Both the position numbers and the translations under genes were made by a program. The notes below the pieces were generated by a model. It did not search any database and had not been told where the DNA came from. It saw nothing but the letters and a program-made list of their open reading frames with translations. This document shows, one piece after another, positions 6,928-15,256 of a stretch of 17,650 nucleotides of DNA. Origin of the DNA: an uncultured Clostridia bacterium (GTDB lineage: Bacteria > Bacillota > Clostridia > Christensenellales > CAG-138). The stretch is taken from positions 1 through 17,650 of the forward strand of contig CALGGM010000139.1 of assembly GCA_937915925.1 (NCBI GenBank). Direction: 5' to 3'. Position 1 is the stretch's first letter. Each line of letters opens with the position of its first letter.

Positions 6928-7329
6928 ATGAAACGAATCATCACATGGATGCTGCTGACCGCAATGCTTTTTACGGTCGTTGCCTGCGGCGCAAAAAACG
7001 CGCTGTCCGCAGACGGGAACTATACGGTTGCGGTCACGCTTGAGGGCGGGTCCGGCAAGGCGAAGATCGAATCGCCCGCGGCGCTTTCTGTTGCGGACGG
7101 CAAAATGATGCTGACGGTCAAGTGGAGCAGCGACAAGTATGACTATATGATCGTCAACGGAACGAAGTTCACACCGGAATACATCGACGGACATTCCGTG
7201 TTCTCGATCCCGGTGGATACGCTCGAAACGCCGCTTGCAGTCACGGCGGACACCACGGCGATGAGCACGCCGCACGAGATCGATTACACGGTCACGTTCG
7301 ACGCCGCGTCGCTCACGCCCGCGTCATGA
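6928..7329 (+). CDS. Small lipoprotein, probable accessory binding domain of the ABC importer
   Basis: A 133-residue protein: lipoprotein signal with Cys20 (VVACG), then a single beta-rich domain. It starts DGNYTVAVTLEGGSGKAKIE (29-48) and contains KWSSDKYDYMIVNG (65-78), FSIPVDTL (92-99) and TAMSTPHEIDYTVTF (110-124). I recall this pattern in exported proteins encoded next to, or fused to, B12/iron-type substrate-binding proteins of gut Firmicutes; the ligand is unknown. No strong ribosome site is visible, only purine-rich GAGAGAAAAG before ATG. Its end overlaps the next start (ATGA, 7326-7329), tying it to the importer. It shares general architecture (lipoprotein plus one beta domain) with the product of 6056-6625, but the sequences differ clearly. 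Confidence 0.75.
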   Translation: MKRIITWMLLTAMLFTVVACGAKNALSADGNYTVAVTLEGGSGKAKIESPAALSVADGKMMLTVKWSSDKYDYMIVNGTKFTPEYIDGHSVFSIPVDTLETPLAVTADTTAMSTPHEIDYTVTFDAASLTPAS

Positions 7330-8474
7330 AGCACGTAAAACGCCGCATCCTCGCGCTGATCCTCTGCGCGGCGTTCCTTGCGCTCGGCTGTTCGCAGGAG
7401 CCGACGGCGCAGGCGGACGGACCCGCGTGGGAAACGCTGTCCGTCGTTTCCGAAACGCCGGTGCGCTATGCGACGGAGTTTTCGATCACGCAGTATACAG
7501 ACGGGTACGAACTCATCGAGATCCCCGCAACGGGCAGGCTTCTGCTCGTGCCGGAGGGTGCGGGAACGCCGAAGGGACTTCCCGACGACGTGCTCGTGCT
7601 GCACCGTCCGATCGACCGTATCTACCTTGCGGCGACGAGCGCGATGGACTTTTTCCGCGCGCTCGACGGGATCGGCGGCGTTCGGCTGTCCGGCACGAAG
7701 GAGGACGGCTGGACGATCCCAGAGGCGCAGGAGGCGATGGCGCGCGGCGACATGCTGTTTGCGGGCAAGTACAGCGCGCCCGATTACGAGCTGATCCTAA
7801 AGGAGCACTGCGATCTCGCGATCGAATCGACGATGATCTACCATTCGCCTGCGATCTCCGAAAAGCTGATTGATTACGGCGTTCCGGTAATGATCGAGCG
7901 GTCGAGCTACGAAGAGGACCCGCTCGGACGCATGGAATGGATCAAGGTATACGGCGCGATCCTCAACCGCGAGGACGAAGCGAGCGCGCTGTTCGACGCG
8001 GAGGTCGCTTCGGTCGAGGCGATCGGCGCGCAGCCGAAGACGGGCAAGGTCGTCGCGTTCTTTTACATCACGGGAACCGGCGCGGTGAACGTGCGCAAGA
8101 GCGGCGATTACGTCGTGAAGATGATCGAGACGGCGGGCGGCAGCTACGCGTTCCCCGATCTGGACAGCGGCAACACCCTTTCCACCGTGAACATGACGAT
8201 GGAAAGCTTTTACGTCGGCGCAAAGGACGCGGACGTACTGATCTATAACAGCTCGATTGACGGGGAGATCTTCACGGTTGACGAGCTGCTCGACAAGAAC
8301 CCGCTCCTGAAGGACTTCAAGGCGGTGCAAAACGGCGACGTGTGGTGTACGGGCAAGAACCTGTTTCAGGCGCCGATGGGGCTCGGCAAGCTCATCGGGG
8401 ACTTTTACGAGGTGCTTTCCGGTACGGACAAAACGGAGCTGACCTATCTGCATAAGCTGAACGGAGGAAACTGA
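7326..8474 (+). CDS. ABC importer substrate-binding lipoprotein, BtuF/FhuD type
   Basis: A 382-residue lipoprotein (lipobox LALGC, Cys22) of the helical-backbone binding-protein class used for cobalamin, haem and siderophores. Seen in order: a strand region VLHRPIDRIYLAATSAMDFF (90-109), the central PLGRMEWIKVYGAIL segment (199-213) typical of the class, then lobe 2 with VAFFYITGTGAVNV (243-256), a GGSYAF turn (271-276) and the C-terminal LKDFKAVQNGDVW (328-340). The class usually carries Glu residues that dock on the permease; likely candidates lie in ERSSYEED (191-198). There is no own ribosome site, and ATGA overlap with the preceding gene implies coupled translation. With the following permease and ATPase it forms a complete importer. 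Cobalamin or a cobinamide-like precursor is the likely ligand from context; haem or an iron chelate cannot be excluded. Confidence 0.87.
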   Translation: MKHVKRRILALILCAAFLALGCSQEPTAQADGPAWETLSVVSETPVRYATEFSITQYTDGYELIEIPATGRLLLVPEGAGTPKGLPDDVLVLHRPIDRIYLAATSAMDFFRALDGIGGVRLSGTKEDGWTIPEAQEAMARGDMLFAGKYSAPDYELILKEHCDLAIESTMIYHSPAISEKLIDYGVPVMIERSSYEEDPLGRMEWIKVYGAILNREDEASALFDAEVASVEAIGAQPKTGKVVAFFYITGTGAVNVRKSGDYVVKMIETAGGSYAFPDLDSGNTLSTVNMTMESFYVGAKDADVLIYNSSIDGEIFTVDELLDKNPLLKDFKAVQNGDVWCTGKNLFQAPMGLGKLIGDFYEVLSGTDKTELTYLHKLNGGN

Positions 8475-8475
8475 C

Positions 8476-9513
8476 ATGCACGCGGACGGCGCAAGGACCG
8501 GCATCTCCCAAAGAACGCGGCTTACCTTAGGCTTCGCGTTCCTTTGCGCTGCGCTGATCGCGCTCATGTTTTGGAACATCGTCGCGGGAAGCGCAGAGCT
8601 TACGCTTTCCGAGGTGTTCGACGGACTGTTTCACGCCGCAAGCCCGCACCGCGCGATCGTGATGAACGCGCGCATGGTGCGCATCGTTCCGGCGATCCTG
8701 CTGGGCGGCGCTTTGGCGCTGTCCGGCTTTTTACTGCAAACCTTTTTTGCGAACCCGATCGCGGGTCCGTTCATCCTCGGCATCTCGTCCGGCGCGAAGC
8801 TCGTGCTGTCGATCACGATGATCGCGTTCTTGAGCCGCGGCGTCGCGGTCGGATCGGTGACGCTGATCGCCGCGTCGTTTTTAGGCGCGATGCTTTCGAT
8901 GGGCTTTGTGCTTGCGATCTCCGCGAAGGTCAAGCGCATGTCGATGCTCGTCATCTGCGGCGTCATGATCGGGTACATCTGCTCGGCGATCACGGAGTTC
9001 GTGATCCGCTTTGCCGACGATTCGAATATCGTCAAGCTGCACGATTGGGCGATGGGCAGCTTTGCGAGCATCAAGTGGGACAACGTCGCGGTCATGACCG
9101 CCGTCGTGCTGCCCGCGCTGGTCATTACGTTTTTCATGAGCAAGCCGATCGGCGCGTATCAGCTCGGCGAGGTGTACGCAAAAAACCTCGGCGTCAATAT
9201 TAAGGCGTTTCGGATCGCGCTGATTCTTCTTTCCGGCGTGCTTTCCGCCTGCGTGACCGCGTTTGCGGGACCGATCAGCTTTGTCGGCGTCGCCGTGCCG
9301 CATCTGATGCGGCGGCTGTTTAAGACCGCTAAGCCGATCGTGATGATCCCCGCGTGCTTTTTAGGCGGCGCGGTGTTCTGCCTTCTTTGCGATCTGATCG
9401 CCCGCACGGCGTTTGCGCCGAACGAGCTTTCGATCAGCTCCGTCACCGCCGTGTTCGGCGCGCCGATCGTCATCCTTGTGATGCTCCGTCGGCAGAAGGA
9501 GGGCGCAAGATGA
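8476..9513 (+). CDS. FecCD-family permease of the corrinoid ABC importer
   Basis: A 345-residue integral membrane protein with about ten hydrophobic segments. It has the family signature from NARMVRIVPAILLGGALALS (64-83) through ANPIAGPFILGISSGA (92-107), and the later GPISFVGVAVPHLMRR motif (about 265-280) that forms the ATPase-coupling loop. The C terminus has the expected ELSISSVTAVFGAPIVIL region. Length and organisation are normal for BtuC/FhuB-like subunits, which work as dimers with two ATPases. GGAGG (8463-8467) precedes the start, which lies one base after the previous stop; the gene ends in an ATGA overlap with the ATPase. Together with 7326-8474 and 9510-10640 it forms one importer; a B12-type substrate is inferred from the surrounding genes. 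Confidence 0.92.
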   Translation: MHADGARTGISQRTRLTLGFAFLCAALIALMFWNIVAGSAELTLSEVFDGLFHAASPHRAIVMNARMVRIVPAILLGGALALSGFLLQTFFANPIAGPFILGISSGAKLVLSITMIAFLSRGVAVGSVTLIAASFLGAMLSMGFVLAISAKVKRMSMLVICGVMIGYICSAITEFVIRFADDSNIVKLHDWAMGSFASIKWDNVAVMTAVVLPALVITFFMSKPIGAYQLGEVYAKNLGVNIKAFRIALILLSGVLSACVTAFAGPISFVGVAVPHLMRRLFKTAKPIVMIPACFLGGAVFCLLCDLIARTAFAPNELSISSVTAVFGAPIVILVMLRRQKEGAR

Positions 9514-10640
9514 GCGGGACGTATTATCTTTCCACCGAGCGCCTGTCCGTCGGCTACGGCGGCAAAGCGCTGATCGAGAACATCGAAATCGGCGTGCGCC
9601 GCGGCGAGATCCTGACGCTGATCGGACCGAACGGATCGGGCAAGTCCACGATTCTGAAAAGCATGATAAAGGAGCTGAAGCTTGTCGCGGGAACCGTCGT
9701 GCTCGACGGGCGCGATATGCAGGGGCTCAAGGAGCGCGAGATCGCAAAGCGGCTTGCGATCGTTATGACCGAGCGCATCAAGGGCGAGCTGATGACCTGC
9801 TGGGACGTCGCCTCGACCGGACGCTATCCGTACACGGGCAGGCTCGGGCTTCTCACGAACGAGGATCGCGCGATCGTCGACGCCGCGATCCGTACGGTGC
9901 ACGCGGAGGATTTTGCGCAGCAGCCGTTCAATGAGATTTCCGACGGACAGCGGCAGCGGATTCTGCTTGCGCGGGCGATCTGCCAGCAGCCGGAGATCAT
10001 CGTGCTCGACGAGCCGACGTCGTTCCTCGACGTCAGGCATAAGCTGGAGCTTTTGGACATCTTAAAAACCATGGTCAAGGAACGGGACGTCGCGGTGATA
10101 ATGTCGCTGCACGAGCTCGACCTTGCCGAAAAGGTCTCCGACCGCGTCGTGTGCGTCGCGCATAACCGCATCGACCGCTGCGACACGCCGGAGAACATCT
10201 TCAAGGACGACTATATCACGTCCCTGTACGGCATCGAAAACGGCAGCTTCAACGCGCTGTTCGGAAGCGTGGAGTTGAAAAAGACGCCGGGCGCGCCGCA
10301 GGTCTTTGTCATCGGCGGCGGCGGCAGCGGCATTCCCGCGTACCGCGCCCTGCAGAGAAATGGCGTTCCGTTTGCCGCGGGCATTCTTCCGAAAAGCGAT
10401 CTCGATTATCCCGTCGCGCGCGCGCTCGCCGTAGAGCTTATCGAGGTTTCCGCGTTCGCCGCTGCGGATGAAAAGACGGCGGCAGCCGCCGAAGCACGCA
10501 TGAAGGCGATCGGCAGGGTCGTTTCGACCGTGGAGACGTTCGGCGAAACGAACGCCGCGAATCGAAGGCTGTACGAGACGGCAAAGGCGAACGGACTGCT
10601 CTGCACGCTCGACGCCGTTTTAAAGGGGGTCGACGCATGA
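9510..10640 (+). CDS. Corrinoid ABC importer ATPase with an extra C-terminal domain
   Basis: A 376-residue protein. Residues 1-255 are an ABC ATPase: Walker A GPNGSGKST (39-47), signature ISDGQRQR (143-150, Asp in place of the usual second Gly), Walker B IIVLDEP (163-169) and H-loop His201. At the Q-loop the sequence reads VMTERIKG (85-92), so no glutamine is at the usual place. Residues about 264-376 form a separate domain starting QVFVIGGGGSGIPAYRAL, a Rossmann-like glycine loop, and containing GVPFAAGILPKSDLDYPVA. BtuD/FhuC-type ATPases are normally about 250-270 residues, so this is a fusion; the extra domain might sense a nucleotide or corrinoid (inference). AAGGAGGG (9496-9503) fixes the start at 9510, overlapping the permease stop. 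Confidence 0.9.
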   Translation: MSGTYYLSTERLSVGYGGKALIENIEIGVRRGEILTLIGPNGSGKSTILKSMIKELKLVAGTVVLDGRDMQGLKEREIAKRLAIVMTERIKGELMTCWDVASTGRYPYTGRLGLLTNEDRAIVDAAIRTVHAEDFAQQPFNEISDGQRQRILLARAICQQPEIIVLDEPTSFLDVRHKLELLDILKTMVKERDVAVIMSLHELDLAEKVSDRVVCVAHNRIDRCDTPENIFKDDYITSLYGIENGSFNALFGSVELKKTPGAPQVFVIGGGGSGIPAYRALQRNGVPFAAGILPKSDLDYPVARALAVELIEVSAFAAADEKTAAAAEARMKAIGRVVSTVETFGETNAANRRLYETAKANGLLCTLDAVLKGVDA

Positions 10641-11623
10641 CCCTTTGGACGTTTACGATTTTGTCGGTGGTTGCGGGATTTCTGATCGACTGCGTGCTCG
10701 GCGATCCCGCTTGGCTACCGCATCCGGTCGTGGGGATCGGAAAGCTGATTTCGCTTTTTGAAAAGGGGCTTCGAAAGGTGTTTCAAAACACCGATCGCGG
10801 CGCGTTTTTTGCAGGGCTTTTCATGGCGATCCTCGTGCCGCTCATCAGCGCGGGCGTCACTTTTTTGATTCTCTTCGGGCTTTGGAAGCTTTCCCCGTGG
10901 GCGTATTTTGCGATGAGCAGCATCATGTGTTGGCAATGCTTTGCGGCAAGATGCCTTAAAACGGAGGCGAAAAAGGTCGTAAAGACGCTCGAAGCGGACG
11001 GGCTCGAAGCCGGGCGGAAGCAGGTTTCCATGCTCGTCGGGCGCGACACGGAATCGCTTTCAAGAGAGCAGGTTTTAAAAGCGACGGTCGAGACCGTTGC
11101 CGAGAACGCGTCGGACGGCGTGATCGCCCCGATGCTTTTTATGCTGCTGTTCGGCGCGGTCGGCGGTTTTTTCTATAAGGCGATCAACACCATGGATTCG
11201 ATGGTGGGCTATAAAAACGAACGGTATCTGTATTTCGGACGCGCCGCGGCGAAGCTGGACGACGCGGCGAATTTTCTTCCGGCAAGGCTATCGGCGTTCG
11301 CTATGATCGCGGTCGCGCCGATTTTGAAGCTTGACGGAACGCACGCGTTTCGGATCTGGAAGCGCGATCGGCGCAAGCACGCGAGCCCGAACTCCGCGCA
11401 GACCGAATCGGTCGCGGCGGGCGCGCTGCACGTCGAGCTTGCGGGACCGGCAAGCTATTTCGGAAAGGTGCTGGACAAGCCGACCATCGGCGATCCGGAC
11501 CGCGCGATCGAGCCGGACGACGTGAACAGGACCTGCGCGCTGATGTACGGCGCGAGCATCCTTCTGCTTGCCGTGCTTACGGCGATCCTGCTGCCGCTTT
11601 CGCTGTTGGGAGGTGCGCTGTGA
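10637..11623 (+). CDS. cbiB: Adenosylcobinamide-phosphate synthase CbiB
   Basis: A 328-residue membrane protein that joins adenosylcobyric acid to the aminopropanol(-phosphate) made by CobD. Recognised by the N-terminal IDCVLGDPAWLPHPVVGIGK segment (17-36), by VETVAENASDGVIAP (151-165), and by NTMDSMVGYKNERYLYFG (184-201), all CbiB/CobD-family hallmarks, with about four or five hydrophobic segments. Length is normal. AGGGGG (10624-10629) precedes ATG; the start overlaps the ATPase stop (ATGA). It is followed by cobD, the supplier of its substrate, through a GTGA overlap. Confidence 0.95.
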   Translation: MTLWTFTILSVVAGFLIDCVLGDPAWLPHPVVGIGKLISLFEKGLRKVFQNTDRGAFFAGLFMAILVPLISAGVTFLILFGLWKLSPWAYFAMSSIMCWQCFAARCLKTEAKKVVKTLEADGLEAGRKQVSMLVGRDTESLSREQVLKATVETVAENASDGVIAPMLFMLLFGAVGGFFYKAINTMDSMVGYKNERYLYFGRAAAKLDDAANFLPARLSAFAMIAVAPILKLDGTHAFRIWKRDRRKHASPNSAQTESVAAGALHVELAGPASYFGKVLDKPTIGDPDRAIEPDDVNRTCALMYGASILLLAVLTAILLPLSLLGGAL

Positions 11624-12672
11624 ATCTGAAAAACGGCTACGTACACGGCGGCGACGTGTATAAAAACCGCGTGACGCTCGATTTTTCCGCGAACGTCAAC
11701 CCGCTCGGAACGCCGGAGCCCGTCAAGGCGGCGATCCGCGCTTCTGCGGGGGACGTTTGCCGCTATCCCGATCCGTACTGCACGGCGCTTCGGGAGCGGC
11801 TTTCTGCGCTGCACGGCGTTTCACCCGACGGGATCGTGTGCGGAAACGGCGCGGCGGAGCTCATCTATGCGTTTACGGCGGCGGTCGGGGCAAAGCGCGC
11901 GCTGCTGCCCGTGCCGTCGTTTGCGGATTACGAAAGCGCTTTGCGCGCCGCGGGCACGGAGCCGGTGTTCTATCCGCTTCTGCGCGAGGAGGGCTTTCGC
12001 GTGAACACGCGCATTCTCGACGCGATCGACGAACGGACGGAGCTTTTGCTGCTCTGCTCGCCGAACAACCCGACGGGGCTCTGCGTCGATCGGGATTTAT
12101 TGCAAAAGATTTTGGAGCGCTGTCGGGCGACGCGCACATGGCTGATGCTCGACGAGTGCTTTTGGGACCTGTGCGACGCGGAAAAGGCGTTTTCGCTCGC
12201 GGGGGCGCTCGAAACGGACGATCGCGTGTTTTTGCTGCACGCGTTCACCAAGACTTACGGCATGGCGGGCGTGCGTCTGGGCTACGCGATCTCGAAACAC
12301 GCGGCGCTTCTTTCTGCGCTTTCCGAGCGCGTACAGCCGTGGAACGTGTCGACCGTCGCGCAGGCGGCGGGGCTTGCCGCGCTCGACTGTACGGACTGGG
12401 CGGAGAAGGCGCGGGCGCTGTTCCGTACGGAAAAGGTTTTTCTTCGGGAATCGCTTTCGGCGCTCGGCGTCGCCGTACACGGCAGCGACGCGAACTTTCT
12501 GCTGCTGTCCGGCGTGCCGACGCTGTATGAAGAACTGCTGAAAAAGGAGATTCTGGTGCGCGACTGTCAAAATTATCGAGGGCTTATAAAGGGCGACGTG
12601 CGCATTGCGGTGCGCACGCACGCGGAAAACGTTCGGCTGATCGAGGCGATCACGGAGGTGCTGCATGGATAA
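11620..12672 (+). CDS. cobD: L-threonine-O-3-phosphate decarboxylase CobD (PLP enzyme)
   Basis: A 350-residue fold-type I PLP enzyme that makes (R)-1-amino-2-propanol O-2-phosphate for CbiB. Seen: the N-terminal YVHGGDVYKN (7-16) and DFSANVNPLG (21-30) typical of CobD rather than HisC, SPNNPTG (147-153), LMLDECFWDL (175-184) with the PLP-nitrogen Asp178, and AFTKTYGMAGVRLGY (208-222) with the Schiff-base Lys211. Close relatives include histidinol-phosphate aminotransferase, but gene context and the N terminus favour CobD. It uses a GTG start at 11620, supported by GGGAGGTG (11608-11615), and overlaps cbiB. Its end overlaps cbiD by eight bases. Confidence 0.92.
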   Translation: MNLKNGYVHGGDVYKNRVTLDFSANVNPLGTPEPVKAAIRASAGDVCRYPDPYCTALRERLSALHGVSPDGIVCGNGAAELIYAFTAAVGAKRALLPVPSFADYESALRAAGTEPVFYPLLREEGFRVNTRILDAIDERTELLLLCSPNNPTGLCVDRDLLQKILERCRATRTWLMLDECFWDLCDAEKAFSLAGALETDDRVFLLHAFTKTYGMAGVRLGYAISKHAALLSALSERVQPWNVSTVAQAAGLAALDCTDWAEKARALFRTEKVFLRESLSALGVAVHGSDANFLLLSGVPTLYEELLKKEILVRDCQNYRGLIKGDVRIAVRTHAENVRLIEAITEVLHG

Positions 12673-13819
12673 GACCGGCATCGAGGCGTATTACGTACAA
12701 AAGGACGGCAAGAAGCTGCAGTTCGGCTTCACCACCGGCACCTGCGCCGCGGCGGCGGCAAAGGCGGCGACGGAGCTGCTGTTGAAAAACGCCGCGCCGC
12801 GCACGGTATCGATCCGCACACCGAAGGGGATCGAGCTGAAGCTTCCGGTGCTGGAGCCGCGCGCGGAAAACGGCGCCGCGGTCTGCGCGATTCGAAAGAG
12901 CAGCGGCGACGATCCGGACGTGACCGACGGCGTTCTGGTGTACGCGAGCGTAAGAAGATGCGACGTTCCGGGCGTTTCGATCGACGGCGGCATCGGCGTG
13001 GGCAGGGTCACGAAGCCCGGTTTGAAGCAGGCGATCGGCGAAGCGGCGATCAACCCCGTTCCGCGCGACATGATTCGCCGCGCAGTCGAGGAGGCGGCAG
13101 CGGACTTTGACGGCGAGGGCGGGTTTTCGGTCGTGATCTCGATCCCGGAGGGCGTCGCGCTTGCCGAAAAGACGTTCAATCCGCGGCTCGGCATTGAGGG
13201 CGGCATCTCGATCCTCGGAACAAGCGGCATTGTCGAACCGATGAGCGAGCAGGCGCTTATCGACAGCATCCGTCTGGAGATCCGCCAAAAACGCGCGCTC
13301 GGCGCGGTACGGCTGATTCTCACGCCCGGCAACTACGGCGCGAACTATCTTCGTTCGCTGTGCGGCGTCGGGGAAGGGGAGCTTGTCAAATGCTCCAACT
13401 TCATCGGAAACGCGCTCGATATGGCAGCGGAGGAAGGATACAAGGAGGTGCTGCTCGTCGGGCATGTCGGAAAGCTTTGTAAGCTTGCGGGCGGCATCAT
13501 GAACACGCATTCCAAAGAAGGCGACGCACGCGCCGAGCTGATGGCGGCTTGCGCACTGCGCGCAGGGGCGAGCGCTGATACGGCACGGGAAATTCTCGGC
13601 TGCGTCACAACCGACGAGATGCTGAGAGTCGCAAGGGACGCAGGCGTCTTCGACGGCACGGTCGCATCGATGGGGGAGCGCATTGCGTTCTATCTCGATC
13701 ATCGCGTCAAGGGACAGTTTACCGTCGGTGTTCTGGTTTTCTCGAACGTGTACGGAACGCTCTGCACGATCGGTCCGGCTGCGGATTGGATCGCTGAAGC
13801 CGGAGGAGGACAGGAATGA
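12665..13819 (+). CDS. cbiD: Cobalt-precorrin-5B C1-methyltransferase CbiD
   Basis: A 384-residue cytosolic enzyme of the anaerobic corrin pathway that methylates C1 after ring opening by CbiG. Family motifs: GFTTGTCAAAA (21-31), KSSGDDPDVTDG (78-89), GVGRVTKPGL (111-120), NPRLGIEGGISILGT (172-186) followed by EPMS (191-194), and GHVGKLCKLAGGIMNTHS (266-283). Length is normal to slightly long. The start overlaps the cobD stop; GGAGG (12654-12658) gives a short spacing, which suits coupled translation. Presence of cbiD, with cbiG, identifies the oxygen-independent route. Confidence 0.96.
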   Translation: MDKTGIEAYYVQKDGKKLQFGFTTGTCAAAAAKAATELLLKNAAPRTVSIRTPKGIELKLPVLEPRAENGAAVCAIRKSSGDDPDVTDGVLVYASVRRCDVPGVSIDGGIGVGRVTKPGLKQAIGEAAINPVPRDMIRRAVEEAAADFDGEGGFSVVISIPEGVALAEKTFNPRLGIEGGISILGTSGIVEPMSEQALIDSIRLEIRQKRALGAVRLILTPGNYGANYLRSLCGVGEGELVKCSNFIGNALDMAAEEGYKEVLLVGHVGKLCKLAGGIMNTHSKEGDARAELMAACALRAGASADTAREILGCVTTDEMLRVARDAGVFDGTVASMGERIAFYLDHRVKGQFTVGVLVFSNVYGTLCTIGPAADWIAEAGGGQE

Positions 13820-14499
13820 AAGGCATTTTATACGGCGTGGGCGTCGGACCGGGCGATCCGGAGCTCATTACGATGAAAGCGGTGCGGTTGATACGAGCCT
13901 GCGATGTGATTGCCGTTCCGCACAAGGAAAAGGAACGCTGCTTTGCGCTGCGCATTGCAAGCGCCGCCGTACCGGAGATCGAGGCGAAGCCGATTCTCGA
14001 GATCGACATGCCCATGACGCGTGACAGGGATTTGCGCGAACGCGCATATGCGGAAGGCGCAAGCCTGCTGATCCGTGAACTCGACGCGGGCAAGACCGTT
14101 GTGTTTCTGACGCTCGGCGATCCGATGGTCTATTCGACCTACGGCTATCTGCATGCGCGTGTCTGCGCGAAAGGCTACGACGCGCAGCTCGTTCCGGGGG
14201 TCACATCCTTCTGTGCGGCGTCGGCCGCGCTTGGCGAAACGCTGTGCGCGGATCGCGAAGCGCTGCATATCCTGCCGGGCGGCGCAAGCGCGGAGGAAGC
14301 GCTGCATCTTTCGGGAACGAAGGTGTTTATGAAGGGCGAACTCAGCGCGCTGAAAGCCGCGATCGCCAAGCGCGATCTCTGCGTCCGGGCGGTTGAAAAC
14401 TGCGGGACGCCGCAGCAGACCGTGTATGCGGATGCAAGCGCGCTACCCGACGACGCAAGCTACTATACCGTACTCATAGCAAAGGAGAAACAGGCATGA
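13816..14499 (+). CDS. cbiL: Cobalt-factor II C20-methyltransferase CbiL
   Basis: A 227-residue SAM-dependent tetrapyrrole methylase that adds the C20 methyl group directly after cobalt insertion. The N-terminal GVGVGPGDPELIT (7-19), the glycine/aspartate motif TLGDPMVYSTYGYL (99-112) and VPGVTSFCAASAAL (126-139) are the SAM-site motifs and match CbiL/CobI rather than other paralogues. Length is normal. It overlaps cbiD (ATGA) with GGAGGAGGA just upstream. Its substrate, cobalt-sirohydrochlorin or its oxidised form, is what a CbiK would supply, yet the only CbiK visible here is predicted to be extracytoplasmic. Confidence 0.94.
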   Translation: MKGILYGVGVGPGDPELITMKAVRLIRACDVIAVPHKEKERCFALRIASAAVPEIEAKPILEIDMPMTRDRDLRERAYAEGASLLIRELDAGKTVVFLTLGDPMVYSTYGYLHARVCAKGYDAQLVPGVTSFCAASAALGETLCADREALHILPGGASAEEALHLSGTKVFMKGELSALKAAIAKRDLCVRAVENCGTPQQTVYADASALPDDASYYTVLIAKEKQA

Positions 14500-15254
14500 T
14501 CCATTTTGTCGGCGCGGGCTGCGGGGCAGCCGATCTGATCACCGTCCGCGGACAGCGGCTTTTGGGAGAGGCGGACGTGATCATCTATGCGGGGTCGCTG
14601 GTCAACCCCGGACTGCTGGCGTATCGAAAAGAAGGCTGCAAGGTCTACAACAGCGCAGTCATGACGCTTGAGGAGGTTCTCGACGTGATGCGAAGCGCGG
14701 AAGCCGAAGGCAAGACGACCGTGCGTCTGCATACAGGAGATCCGTGTCTGTACGGCGCAATCCGCGAACAGATGGACGCATTGGAACGCGACGGCATCGC
14801 CTACGACGACTGCCCCGGCGTCAGCTCGTTCTGCGGCGCGGCGGCGGCGCTCCGGATGGAGTATACCCTGCCAGACGTTTCGCAAAGCGTCGTCATCACG
14901 CGCATGGCGGGCAGAACGCCCGTGCCGGAGCGTGAAAGCATCCGGTCCTTTGCGCAGCACGGCGCGACGATGGTGCTGTTTCTGAGCACAGGACTTTTGG
15001 AACAAACAACTGCGGAGCTGCTGGCGGGCGGATATCGGTCGGATACGCCGGCGGCGATCGTCTATAAGGCGACGTGGCCCGATGAACAGACCTATATCTG
15101 TACGGTCGGTACGCTCGCGCAGTGCGCAAAGGAGCACGATATCAAAAAGACGGCGCTGATCATCGTGGGCGACACGGTATCGCAGAGCGGCTATGCGCGT
15201 TCCGAGCTTTACAATCCCGATTTCGCGACGGAGTTCCGTCCGGCAAGGAGCTGA
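14496..15254 (+). CDS. cbiF: Cobalt-precorrin-4 C11-methyltransferase CbiF
   Basis: A 252-residue SAM-dependent methylase of the same fold as CbiL. Diagnostic motifs are FVGAGCGAADLIT (4-16), the ADVIIYAGSLVNP strand-loop (26-38), RLHTGDPCLYGAIREQM (77-93) and DCPGVSSFCGAAAAL (105-119), which match CbiF/CobM. Length is normal. The start overlaps the cbiL stop (ATGA); AAAGGAG lies just before it. It acts before CbiG, whose gene follows two bases downstream of its stop. Confidence 0.95.
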   Translation: MIHFVGAGCGAADLITVRGQRLLGEADVIIYAGSLVNPGLLAYRKEGCKVYNSAVMTLEEVLDVMRSAEAEGKTTVRLHTGDPCLYGAIREQMDALERDGIAYDDCPGVSSFCGAAAALRMEYTLPDVSQSVVITRMAGRTPVPERESIRSFAQHGATMVLFLSTGLLEQTTAELLAGGYRSDTPAAIVYKATWPDEQTYICTVGTLAQCAKEHDIKKTALIIVGDTVSQSGYARSELYNPDFATEFRPARS

Positions 15255-15256
15255 CC

